Position numbers and translations under genes: made by a program
From: Maribacter algarum (ex Lu et al. 2025) (nom. illeg.)
Lineage (GTDB): Bacteria > Bacteroidota > Bacteroidia > Flavobacteriales > Flavobacteriaceae
Direction: 5' to 3'
Length of the DNA stretch: 64,000 bases
NCBI GenBank assembly: GCA_947495915.1
Contig: CANMAW010000010.1
Coordinates: 35,228 to 99,227, forward strand
Notes under the pieces: generated by a model
The model's input: the letters and a program-made list of their open reading frames with translations, nothing else
What the model was told of the DNA's origin: nothing
The model's database searches: none
Part shown: positions 50,186 to 58,403 of the stretch, piece after piece
Numbering within the stretch: the stretch's first letter is position 1
Layout of the letters: the number at the start of each line of letters is the position of its first letter

Positions 50186-50743
50186 TTGAATAAAACAGAA
50201 CATAATATTCAAGACACCATAAGCAAAGCCAAAACTGGTAATCAAATTGCTTTCAGTACTTTGTTAGATACTTTCTGGAATGATGTTTACGGTTTTCAGT
50301 TAAAACGTACAGAAAACGAAAATGATGCCGAAGACATTACTATTCAAACATTTTCGAAGGCCTTTGACAAATTACATACTTATAATGAGACGTATATATT
50401 CAAAACATGGCTGATCACCATTTCTAAAAACATTCATATTGATTTAGTTCGTAAGAGAAAACGAAATGTGCTGCATGCATGGCAGAGTAATGAAGCGGTA
50501 AAAAAGGTATTAGATGACACTCCCACTGCTGAAGACCAATTAATTACTGAACAAAATCTTGCTTCTCTTCTTGAGCACATAAAAAAGCTAAAACCACACT
50601 ATCAAGAAGTTATAAATCTGAGGTTTTTTAATGAATTAAGTTATGCAGACATCGCCAAACAACTTGGCGAGCCCATAAACAATGTAAAAGTTAAACTACT
50701 AAGGGCCAAGAAGTTATTAGCAGAGGTGATTAAGAAAAAATAA
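50186..50743 (+). CDS. ECF-type RNA polymerase sigma factor
   Basis: 185 residues from TTG 50186; TTG 50180 would add two residues but lies inside the predicted promoter. No ATG occurs in frame before the conserved sigma region, so a non-ATG start is forced. Region 2: FSTLLDTFWNDVYGFQL, DAEDITIQTFSKAFDKL, FKTWLITISKNIHIDLVRKRKR. Region 4: IKKLKPHYQEVINLRFFNELSYADIAKQLGEPINNVKVKLLRAKKLL. No anti-sigma gene follows; lipA is next after a gap. The regulon is unknown. Confidence 0.88.
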   Translation: MNKTEHNIQDTISKAKTGNQIAFSTLLDTFWNDVYGFQLKRTENENDAEDITIQTFSKAFDKLHTYNETYIFKTWLITISKNIHIDLVRKRKRNVLHAWQSNEAVKKVLDDTPTAEDQLITEQNLASLLEHIKKLKPHYQEVINLRFFNELSYADIAKQLGEPINNVKVKLLRAKKLLAEVIKKK

Positions 50744-50802
50744 CGATATTCTCTCGTTAAGTTTCATCTATAAATTAGAAAATTACCCACTTTTTTTGTT
50801 CG

Positions 50803-50810
50803 TATATTTG
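50803..50810 (+). promoter_or_regulatory. Possible -7 element for lipA
   Basis: TATATTTG matches TAnnTTTG 14 bp before the lipA ATG. No good TTG at 17-23 bp upstream. The leader would be only about 10 nt. Confidence 0.4.
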
Positions 50811-50824
50811 TTTAAAATTTTGCC

Positions 50825-51697
50825 ATGAGTGTAGATACCCAAACTAGTGTTTTACCAACGAAGAGTAAGCCAAAATGGCTTAGAGTAAAACTTCCTACAG
50901 GAAAAAAATATACCCAACTTAGAGGCTTAGTTGACAAGTATGATTTACATACTATTTGTACCTCTGGCAGTTGCCCAAATATGGGTGAATGTTGGGGTGA
51001 AGGTACTGCTACTTTTATGATTTTAGGAAATGTTTGCACCCGTTCATGTGGTTTTTGTGGTGTTAAAACTGGAAGGCCAGAAGATGTAGATTGGGCAGAA
51101 CCAGAAAAAGTAGCTCGGTCAATAAAAATCATGAGTATTAAACATGCTGTTATTACATCAGTAGATCGAGATGATTTAAAAGATATGGGTTCTATCATTT
51201 GGGCTGAAACCGTCAAGGCTATACGCCGAATGAACCCGAATACAACATTAGAGACATTGATTCCTGATTTTCAAGGCATTGAAAGACATATTGACCGAAT
51301 TATTGAAGTTCAGCCTGAAGTGGTTTCACATAATATGGAAACCGTAAAACGACTAACTCGTGAAGTTCGAATTCAAGCAAAATATGAACGTAGTTTAGAA
51401 GTTCTTCGCTACTTAGGTGAAGGAGTAAACAGAACTAAATCTGGCATCATGTTAGGGTTGGGTGAGTTGGAGGAAGAGGTCATTGAAACTATGGAAGATT
51501 TGCGCAAGGCAAATGTCGATGTAGTTACTATTGGCCAATATTTACAACCTTCAAAAAAACACTTGCCAGTTAAAGAATTTATTCTTCCTGAACAATTTAA
51601 AAAATACGAAGAACTAGGATTGAAAATGGGCTTTCGACATGTAGAAAGTGGTGCGTTAGTACGTTCTTCTTACAAAGCACATAAACATATTCAGTAA
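50825..51697 (+). CDS. lipA: Lipoyl synthase
   Basis: 290 residues, radical SAM. It inserts two sulfur atoms into protein-bound octanoyl groups. Auxiliary cluster cysteines 45, 50 and 56 ([12 protein letters not shown]) and the SAM cluster motif CTRSCGFC (71, 75, 78) are both complete; the terminal RSSYKA carries the serine that ligates the auxiliary cluster. Transcribed on its own between the sigma gene and gap. Cytoplasmic. Confidence 0.96.
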   Translation: MSVDTQTSVLPTKSKPKWLRVKLPTGKKYTQLRGLVDKYDLHTICTSGSCPNMGECWGEGTATFMILGNVCTRSCGFCGVKTGRPEDVDWAEPEKVARSIKIMSIKHAVITSVDRDDLKDMGSIIWAETVKAIRRMNPNTTLETLIPDFQGIERHIDRIIEVQPEVVSHNMETVKRLTREVRIQAKYERSLEVLRYLGEGVNRTKSGIMLGLGELEEEVIETMEDLRKANVDVVTIGQYLQPSKKHLPVKEFILPEQFKKYEELGLKMGFRHVESGALVRSSYKAHKHIQ

Positions 51698-51739
51698 GTA
51701 TTTATTTTACTACTTCTTTTTTCTTAAACAACATTTATT

Positions 51740-52750
51740 ATGAAAATTACCACCATAGGCATCAATGGATTCGGTAGAATTGGTCGCACACTATTTAGAC
51801 TACTTAGCGAACATAAAAATATACATGTTGTTGCTATAAACGATTTGGCAGATGCCAGAACATTATCTCATCTTCTAAAGTACGATAGCATTCACGGTGT
51901 CTTTCAAAAAGAAGTTGACCATACCGAAAACACAATAATTGTTGAAAACCAATCTATAGCGTTGTTAAATGAAAACACTCCTGAAAGCATAAATTGGGCC
52001 GAGCATAACGTTGATATTGTTGTTGAATGTACCGGAAAGTTTAAAACTTCAGCATCATTGTCTCATCACCTTAAAAACGGAGCAAAAAAGGTTATTTTAT
52101 CAGTACCCCCTACAGACGATGATATAAAAATGGTGGTTTTCGGCATAAACGATCATGAAATTAATGCTCAAGATCATATTATTTCTAATGCATCGTGTAC
52201 GACAAACAATGCAGCCCCAATGATAAAGGTTATCAATGATCTCTGTGGCATAGAACAAGCTTATATAACTACGATTCATTCATATACTTCTGACCAAAGC
52301 CTACACGATCAACCCCATAAAGATTTAAGAAGAGCCCGAGCAGCTTCGCAATCAATTGTTCCTACAACTACAGGTGCTGCAAAAGCATTGACTAAAATAT
52401 TTCCTGAATTGGCAGAGGTAATTGGTGGTTGTGGTATACGTGTGCCCGTGCCTAATGGCTCATTAACTGATATTACTTTCAATGTTAAAAGGACTACAAG
52501 TATTAAAGAAATTAATGATACTTTTGAAAGAGTTTCTAAAAATGAACTGAAAAAGATACTTTTTTATACCAAAGATCCTATTGTATCAATTGACATTAAC
52601 AATAGTTGTCACTCTTGTACGTTTGATTCACAGATGACTTCGGTTATTGGAAAAATGGTGAAAATTATAGGTTGGTATGATAATGAAACTGGTTATAGCA
52701 GCCGAATTATCGATTTAATCGAAGTATTGCTAAGTAAAAATTACGTTTGA
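51740..52750 (+). CDS. gap: Type I glyceraldehyde-3-phosphate dehydrogenase
   Basis: 336 residues. NAD-binding GINGFGRIGRTLFRLL (about 8-23), catalytic Cys153 in SNASCTTNNAAPM and the substrate loop VPTTTGAAKAL followed by RVPVPNGSLTDITF. It oxidises glyceraldehyde 3-phosphate in glycolysis, or the reverse. Sequence details such as SVPPTDDDIK differ from the major E. coli-like GapA, so this may be a second isoform. The TGA stop overlaps the TTG start of the downstream hybrid kinase by 4 nt. Confidence 0.94.
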   Translation: MKITTIGINGFGRIGRTLFRLLSEHKNIHVVAINDLADARTLSHLLKYDSIHGVFQKEVDHTENTIIVENQSIALLNENTPESINWAEHNVDIVVECTGKFKTSASLSHHLKNGAKKVILSVPPTDDDIKMVVFGINDHEINAQDHIISNASCTTNNAAPMIKVINDLCGIEQAYITTIHSYTSDQSLHDQPHKDLRRARAASQSIVPTTTGAAKALTKIFPELAEVIGGCGIRVPVPNGSLTDITFNVKRTTSIKEINDTFERVSKNELKKILFYTKDPIVSIDINNSCHSCTFDSQMTSVIGKMVKIIGWYDNETGYSSRIIDLIEVLLSKNYV

Positions 52751-54969
52751 GGTCTAAAAAATCACATATTATACCAAAGGTGCTTCTAGTACTCGTACTT
52801 GTTTTTACCCTTTTCAATAAGGTACAGGCACAGGTCGATGACAATTCACCTTTAAACGTAACAGATTATTTTGACGAAGCACGTTCGCTACAAAACCAAA
52901 ACAAACTTGATCTTGCTTTAGTTTCTCTAAATAAGGCTTCAGAGTTAGCAGAAAAAAATGACGACATCAAATCGCTGATTGATAGTTACCACAAGTTGGC
53001 ACTATTGTACTTGCAATTAGATAAAGAAGAAAGCACTGAGGTATTTTGGGGTCGATCAAACACCTTACTTAAAGAGGTAGAATACCCTTACGGCGATGCT
53101 ATTTTCAAATTTGTGGAAGCAAAAATGCTGCATCGAAAAGGCAATAATTTTCAAGCAATTTTCATGCTTGAAGAAGCTAAGCAATTAAACAACGACCGTA
53201 ATTTCTTTAATCATATTCTTCTTTTAGAGGCTGACATATATGTTGATTTAGAAAAATTTGAAGTGGCATCAAAAAATTATAATTCTCTCATTGCCAATAC
53301 TGATATTTATGAAAAAGATTATTTAGCCACTCGTGCTTATTTAGGTATGGCTAAACTTAATCTTGACACAGACAAGTTAGGGGAAGCAGCATTGAATGGT
53401 GAGAATGCTTTAAAACTTTCAAAAGCAAATAACTTTTTTAGAGAGATTAAGGCTTCGAATGAGCAATTGGCGTTGATTTACAAAAAAATGGGTCGTTTTG
53501 ATCTTGCACTTCAAAACAATGAAAATTTAGGAGTTATTAAAGATTCGCTTTTCAACATTGAAAAAGTTAAAACGGAAGCCAAAACCGCTGATAAAATTCA
53601 GTTTGACTTTATGAGCAACCAAATCAGTAAACAAGATAAGCAAATAGAAGACCTTACTGATGAAACCAATAGATCTGAAATAATTGTAATTCTCGTTTCA
53701 GCATTTTTAATAATTATTTCATTGTTGGCAGTTTCGCTATACCGTAATAATCAAATAAAACTCAAAACTAACGACCTGCTTCAAACGAAAAATAGTGAGC
53801 TCCAGTCTGCACGTGATGAAGCGGTAAATGCAATGGAGGCGAAAACAAATTTCTTATCAACAGTAAGCCATGAGTTACGCACGCCATTGTATGCTGTTAC
53901 TGGATTAACGCATCTTCTTTTAGAAGAAAGTCCGAGCAAGAGCCAGCTAGAACACTTAAAAGCTTTAAAATTCTCAGGTGACTATTTATTGAACTTTATC
54001 AATGACATTCTGCAAATTAATAAAATTGATGCTGATAAGTTAGAACCGCTAAATGTAGACTTCAATTTAAAGCGTACCCTACAAGAGGTAATTGATTCTC
54101 TAAAACAAAGTGCAAAAGAGAATAAAAGCAAAATTATACTCGATTACGATGAGAATATTCCGGGGCATCTAATGAGTGATCCTATAAAACTCTCACAGGT
54201 ATTTATGAATTTAGTGGGTAATGCACTTAAATTCACCAAAGACGGTGAGGTAACTGTAATTGCAAAATTATTAAAGAAAGAAGATGAAGATGTTACCTTG
54301 TATTTCGAAGTAGCAGATACCGGCATTGGTATATCAAAAGAAAAACAAGAAAGTATTTTTGAAGGTTTTGAACAGGGTTCTATACAAATTAACCGAGAGT
54401 ATGGTGGTACAGGATTAGGTTTAACTATCGTAAAAAGTCTTTTAGGGCTTTTTGGTAGTAAAATTCAATTGGTGAGCGAAGAAGGCCAAGGCAGTTCTTT
54501 CTTTTTTGAGTTAGAGCTCAAAAGTAAAGATAGCTTGGTTGATGATATTCCTTTTGAAATCACACAGCAAGATTTTGAATTTAAAGGGTTACATATTCTT
54601 ATTGTGGAAGACAACAAGATTAACCAAGTAATCACCAAAAAAATGCTAACTAAAAAAGAAATAACTAGCGATATTGCCAGTAATGGCATGGAAGCAGTAG
54701 AGTTAGCAAAAAACAATACCTATGACGCAATTTTAATGGATATTCACATGCCAGGTATTAGTGGTGAAGAAGCAACCATTCGCATACGTAAATTTGATCA
54801 AATGACGCCTATTGTTGCCTTAACTGCAATCTCATTAGATGATAGTTTAGAAAGTTTCTATGCCGCAGGTTGTAACGATGTGGTCACCAAACCATTTAAG
54901 CCCGAAGTTTTTTATCAAAAAATTGGAGAGAATATCTTCTCTAAAAAAGTTAGAAAAGCTAGCTCATAA
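52747..54969 (+). CDS. TPR-containing hybrid histidine kinase/response regulator
   Basis: 740 residues from TTG 52747, which overlaps the gap stop (TTGA). Signal peptide (about 1-29), then a periplasmic TPR domain (about 35-270), one membrane helix (about 313-334), a coiled coil and a kinase core with His375 (SHELRTPL), NLVGNALKFT, VADTGIGIS, GGTGLGLTIVKSLLGLFG. A C-terminal receiver domain has VEDNKIN, the phospho-acceptor Asp665 in LMDIHMPG and the lysine in VTKPFKP. This TPR-kinase layout is typical of Bacteroidota. The regulator that receives the phosphate is not visible nearby. Convergent overlap with lpxK by 11 bp. Confidence 0.92.
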   Translation: MRSKKSHIIPKVLLVLVLVFTLFNKVQAQVDDNSPLNVTDYFDEARSLQNQNKLDLALVSLNKASELAEKNDDIKSLIDSYHKLALLYLQLDKEESTEVFWGRSNTLLKEVEYPYGDAIFKFVEAKMLHRKGNNFQAIFMLEEAKQLNNDRNFFNHILLLEADIYVDLEKFEVASKNYNSLIANTDIYEKDYLATRAYLGMAKLNLDTDKLGEAALNGENALKLSKANNFFREIKASNEQLALIYKKMGRFDLALQNNENLGVIKDSLFNIEKVKTEAKTADKIQFDFMSNQISKQDKQIEDLTDETNRSEIIVILVSAFLIIISLLAVSLYRNNQIKLKTNDLLQTKNSELQSARDEAVNAMEAKTNFLSTVSHELRTPLYAVTGLTHLLLEESPSKSQLEHLKALKFSGDYLLNFINDILQINKIDADKLEPLNVDFNLKRTLQEVIDSLKQSAKENKSKIILDYDENIPGHLMSDPIKLSQVFMNLVGNALKFTKDGEVTVIAKLLKKEDEDVTLYFEVADTGIGISKEKQESIFEGFEQGSIQINREYGGTGLGLTIVKSLLGLFGSKIQLVSEEGQGSSFFFELELKSKDSLVDDIPFEITQQDFEFKGLHILIVEDNKINQVITKKMLTKKEITSDIASNGMEAVELAKNNTYDAILMDIHMPGISGEEATIRIRKFDQMTPIVALTAISLDDSLESFYAAGCNDVVTKPFKPEVFYQKIGENIFSKKVRKASS

Positions 54970-55957
54970 GTTTCTTCAACTCATCAGTTATTTTTTCTAA
55001 GCCATCTTCGAAAAATTGATGTTTTATTCGAATAAAACTAATATCACTGATGGCATCTTTAAGCCGAACAAAGTCCTTTTCAGTAGTTAATAAATTGGGC
55101 TTTTGACGTAACATTTCAATTTCACCTTTCTTAAAAAAATGGTGATCACTAAAAGCTAAGTGTTCAAAAATAACCCCTTGCGAATTTAAAAATTGCAGCA
55201 ACGGTTTCGGATTTGCAATACCGGTAACTAAGGTCACTTTCTCATTTTTCAATTCTGCTATATTTTTAAACTTGCCCGTACCATATAATGTTAAATCATA
55301 TTGTAAAAAGCTAAATAAAACGAGTTGATCCGCTTGCGGTTTCAGCTTCTGAGTTATTTGTTTTCGGTGTTCTTTTCTAATATCAGGTGAATTTTTAGTA
55401 ACAATGATTAAATCAGCACGCTGAGCTTCTCTTATACTATCGCGTAGGTTACCAGTAGGTAAATACCAATCATCACAATACAAATCACCTGAAGCAGTTA
55501 GCAATATTGAATATTTCGGTTTAACTTTTCTATGTTGAAAAGCATCATCTAAAATAATTACATCAGGTTGCACTTCCTTATTCAATCTTTGAATACCATT
55601 AACTCTATCTGCATCAACCGCTACGGTAATATCGGTAAACTTTGAAAATATTTGAAAAGGCTCGTCGCCAAGGTCTTCGGCGGTACTTAGAGCGTTTGCA
55701 AGTACAAATCCGTTTGATTTTCTTTTATACCCCCTACTTAATACTGCAACTTTATTTTCCTTTTGAAGAATTTCTATTAAAAATTCTACCATAGGAGTTT
55801 TTCCAGTACCCCCTGTACTTAAGTTTCCGACACAAATAAGCGGTGTGTTAAATGATTTTGAAGAAAATATTCTTAAGTCGTAACATCTATTTCTAACATA
55901 AACAACGACCCCATAAATCAAGGAAAACGGAAAAAGTATTTTTTTGATAAGCCACAT
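54959..55957 (-). CDS. lpxK: Tetraacyldisaccharide 4'-kinase
   Basis: 332 residues. It phosphorylates the 4' position of the lipid A precursor at the inner membrane. An N-terminal hydrophobic segment (about 6-22) and the P-loop GNLSTGGTGKT (44-54) are characteristic, with DVIILDDAFQHRKV (about 134-147) and LLTASGDLYCDDWYLPTGNLR. Full length. The 3' end overlaps the hybrid kinase gene on the other strand by 11 bp; the gene is divergent from the Nif3-like gene (49 bp). Confidence 0.94.
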   Translation of the reverse strand: MWLIKKILFPFSLIYGVVVYVRNRCYDLRIFSSKSFNTPLICVGNLSTGGTGKTPMVEFLIEILQKENKVAVLSRGYKRKSNGFVLANALSTAEDLGDEPFQIFSKFTDITVAVDADRVNGIQRLNKEVQPDVIILDDAFQHRKVKPKYSILLTASGDLYCDDWYLPTGNLRDSIREAQRADLIIVTKNSPDIRKEHRKQITQKLKPQADQLVLFSFLQYDLTLYGTGKFKNIAELKNEKVTLVTGIANPKPLLQFLNSQGVIFEHLAFSDHHFFKKGEIEMLRQKPNLLTTEKDFVRLKDAISDISFIRIKHQFFEDGLEKITDELKKLMS

Positions 55958-55978
55958 TAGAGCGAAAATATAATATTT

Positions 55979-55986
55979 TATCTTTG
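55979..55986 (+). promoter_or_regulatory. Possible -7 element for the Nif3-like gene
   Basis: TATCTTTG matches TAnnTTTG 20 bp upstream of the ATG at 56007. No ideal -33 TTG seen. Confidence 0.38.
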
Positions 55987-56006
55987 AGCATCTGAAAAAT
56001 CATAAA

Positions 56007-57101
56007 ATGATTGTAAAAGAAGTTACCGAAATACTTGAAGAATTAGCTCCTTTAGCGTATGCCGAAGATTTTGATAATGTAGGGCTATTAGTTGGAAATC
56101 AAAATAGTGAAGTAACAGGAATTCTTGTCACCTTAGATACCCTTGAAAATGTTGTAAATGAAGCGATTGAAACCAATTGCAATCTGATCGTTAGTTTTCA
56201 TCCCATAGTTTTTAAAGGCTTAAAAAAAATTACCGGCAACAATTATGTAGAACGTGTTGTAATTAAAGCCATTCAGCATGATATTGCTATTTATAGTATG
56301 CATACAGCGCTTGACAATAGTGCCAATGGGGTTAATGCTAAAATTTGTGAAGTACTTCAATTACAAAACACCCAAATGTTGATTCCTCAAAAAAATACAA
56401 TTAAAAAACTAACTACCTATATTCCAAAAGCTCAAGCCGAAAAGCTAAAAGATTCTCTATTCAATGCTGGGGCAGGCAATATTGGTAATTACAGTAATTG
56501 TAGTTTTACAAGCGAAGGCATAGGTACTTTTAAGCCCAATGAAGCAGCTAACCCAACAATCGGAGAAGTAGGCAAACGACATTCTGAAAACGAAACCCAA
56601 ATTCAAATTACGTACCAAAAATCGAAAGAGACAGATATTCTAAAGGCTTTATTTGAAAATCATCCATATGAAGAAGTTGCTTACGAAATATACAACATCG
56701 AAAATAACAATCAACATATTGGTATGGGCATGCTGGGCAGTTTAACAGTACCCATGTCAGAGTTAGAATTTCTTAAGTATTTAAAAAATAAGATGAATGC
56801 GTCATGTGTTCGTCATTCTTCTCTTAGAGGTAAACCAATTCAAAAAGTTGCTGTTTTAGGCGGAAGTGGAGCCTTTGCAATAGGTGCTGCAAAAGCTTCG
56901 GGGGCTGACATTTTTATTTCATCAGACATCAAATACCACGAATTTTTTCAGGCGGAAGAAAAAATTGTTATAGCAGATATCGGACACTATGAGACTGAAC
57001 AGTTTACAAAAAACCTTTTAGTTGACTATCTTACGAAAAAAATTCCTAATTTTGCAGTCCGTTTGTCGGAAAGTAAAACCAATCCAATCAATTATTTATA
57101 A
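56007..57101 (+). CDS. Nif3-like dinuclear metal center protein
   Basis: 364 residues, NIF3/YqfO family. Metal-binding stretches: NVGLLVGNQNSE (about 25-36), IVSFHPIVFKGLKK (about 67-80), SMHTALDNSANGVNAK and the C-terminal FISSDIKYHEF...ADIGHYETEQF. An ACT- or CutA-like insert domain (about 130-245) is present as in the long Gram-positive type. Family proteins form hexamers and have been linked to GTP cyclohydrolase I type 2-like activity, but the function is unclear. 3 nt upstream of the zinc-ribbon-homologue gene, which is a conserved pair in Bacteroidota. Confidence 0.9.
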   Translation: MIVKEVTEILEELAPLAYAEDFDNVGLLVGNQNSEVTGILVTLDTLENVVNEAIETNCNLIVSFHPIVFKGLKKITGNNYVERVVIKAIQHDIAIYSMHTALDNSANGVNAKICEVLQLQNTQMLIPQKNTIKKLTTYIPKAQAEKLKDSLFNAGAGNIGNYSNCSFTSEGIGTFKPNEAANPTIGEVGKRHSENETQIQITYQKSKETDILKALFENHPYEEVAYEIYNIENNNQHIGMGMLGSLTVPMSELEFLKYLKNKMNASCVRHSSLRGKPIQKVAVLGGSGAFAIGAAKASGADIFISSDIKYHEFFQAEEKIVIADIGHYETEQFTKNLLVDYLTKKIPNFAVRLSESKTNPINYL

Positions 57102-57104
57102 GAT

Positions 57105-57884
57105 ATGGCAAAAAAAGCAGAAGCAACCGTTGAAGAAAAATTAAGAGCTTTATACGATTTGCAATTAATTGATTCTAGAGTTGATGAAATAAGAAGTGTT
57201 CGTGGCGAACTTCCTTTAGAAGTTGAAGATCTTGAAGATGAAGTTTTAGGTCTTAAAACAAGAATGGACAAGTTGAAAACTGACGTTGAGACTGTGAATT
57301 TTGAAATAACTGCTAAGAAAAATTTGATTGATGAGTCAAAAGCATTAATCAAAAAATATACAGAACAACAAAAAAACGTTCGTAACAGTCGTGAATTTAA
57401 CTCGATAACTAAAGAGTTAGAATTTCAAGAACTTGAAATTCAATTAGCAGAGAAAAACATCAAAGAATTTAAAGCACAAATTGAGCAAAAGAAGGTTGTT
57501 ATCTCTGAAACTAAAGAAAAGCTAAGTGAGCGTGAATCTCATTTAAAGCATAAAAAAAGTGAGTTGAATGCAATTTTAGCAGAAACCGAAAAAGAGGAGA
57601 AAGCGTTACTTGATAAATCTGAAAAATTTCAGAAAGATATAGAAGAACGTTTGGTAAAAGCATACAATCGTATTAGAACCAATGTGAAAAATGGTTTAGC
57701 AGTGGTACCAATCGAAAGAGGTGCCTCTGGAGGATCTTTTTTTACCATTCCACCTCAGGTCCAGGTTGAAATTGCTTCAAGAAAAAAAATTATTACTGAC
57801 GAACACAGCGGTCGTATTTTGGTTGACCCAGTTTTAGCTGAAGAAGAGCAAGTTAAAATGCAGAAAATGTTTGCAAAGCTATAA
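57105..57884 (+). CDS. C4-type zinc ribbon family protein that lacks the cysteines
   Basis: 259 residues. A long antiparallel coiled coil (about 8-190) precedes a small C-terminal domain that aligns with the zf-RING_7/DUF164 zinc ribbon: PIERGASGGSFFTIPPQVQV and ITDEHSGRILVDPVLAEE. In typical members these positions read CSGC or CGGC and CEHCGRIL; here Ser, Gly, Asp and Ser stand in place of the cysteines, so no Cys ligand remains and zinc binding is unlikely. There are no cysteines in the protein. Coupled to the Nif3-like gene (3-nt gap) and followed by a strong terminator. The molecular role is unknown. Confidence 0.85.
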   Translation: MAKKAEATVEEKLRALYDLQLIDSRVDEIRSVRGELPLEVEDLEDEVLGLKTRMDKLKTDVETVNFEITAKKNLIDESKALIKKYTEQQKNVRNSREFNSITKELEFQELEIQLAEKNIKEFKAQIEQKKVVISETKEKLSERESHLKHKKSELNAILAETEKEEKALLDKSEKFQKDIEERLVKAYNRIRTNVKNGLAVVPIERGASGGSFFTIPPQVQVEIASRKKIITDEHSGRILVDPVLAEEEQVKMQKMFAKL

Positions 57885-57905
57885 AAGAATAAAATTTCTT
57901 ATTTT

Positions 57906-57938
57906 AAAGCCATCTCTTAACAAAGGGATGGCTTTTTT
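57906..57938 (+). terminator. Rho-independent terminator after the Nif3/zinc-ribbon operon
   Basis: AAAGCCATCTCTT (57906-57918) pairs with AAGGGATGGCTTT (57923-57935) with one G-U wobble, a 4-nt loop and a T tract at 57933-57938. Confidence 0.88.
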
Positions 57939-57968
57939 ATTTAATTTTAGGCTTCAACTTATTTTTTA

Positions 57969-58403
57969 ATGCGTATAATTCTCTTTTTTTTATTTCTTTT
58001 TGCATTTACTACTACTTCAGTCTTCGCGCAAGAAATTGATCTTATAAACACTGAAAAACGAATCATTCTTTTAAAGTCTGAATCACGAGAATCTGATTGG
58101 TTGCAGGCTCAAATTAAAAGACTGACAACAGATCGAATGGCATTAGAAGAAAGACAAGCACTATTACTTGTTCTGGCTAATGATGAAATTTATGATGACC
58201 AAGGTAGAATTACTAATTTAAGTGCTAGCCAACTGATTACACAATATGAATTACTTGATTTTGAGGGCGTTGTGGTCATTGGTAAAGATGGTAAAATTAA
58301 GCTACAGCAGGCCTTTATTGTAAACCCTAGAGAGATATTCTCTCTAATTGACAACATACCCGCCATAGAAGTGGAACAAACGGATTCTAAAATAATCGAT
58401 TAA
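57969..58403 (+). CDS. DUF4174 domain-containing secreted protein
   Basis: 144 residues. Signal peptide (about 1-20). A thioredoxin-like fold without active cysteines is suggested by EKRIILLKSESRESDWLQAQ and FEGVVVIGKDGKIKLQQAF (about 94-112), the pattern of DUF4174. No CxxC, so not a redox protein. Secreted and of unknown function. It converges with kmo; the stop codons overlap by 4 bp. Confidence 0.72.
   Translation: MRIILFFLFLFAFTTTSVFAQEIDLINTEKRIILLKSESRESDWLQAQIKRLTTDRMALEERQALLLVLANDEIYDDQGRITNLSASQLITQYELLDFEGVVVIGKDGKIKLQQAFIVNPREIFSLIDNIPAIEVEQTDSKIID

Noticed and set aside
50740..50758. TAACGA-N7-TCGTTA after the second sigma gene as a terminator
   Set aside because: The 6-bp stem has no T run after it and is too weak to call.
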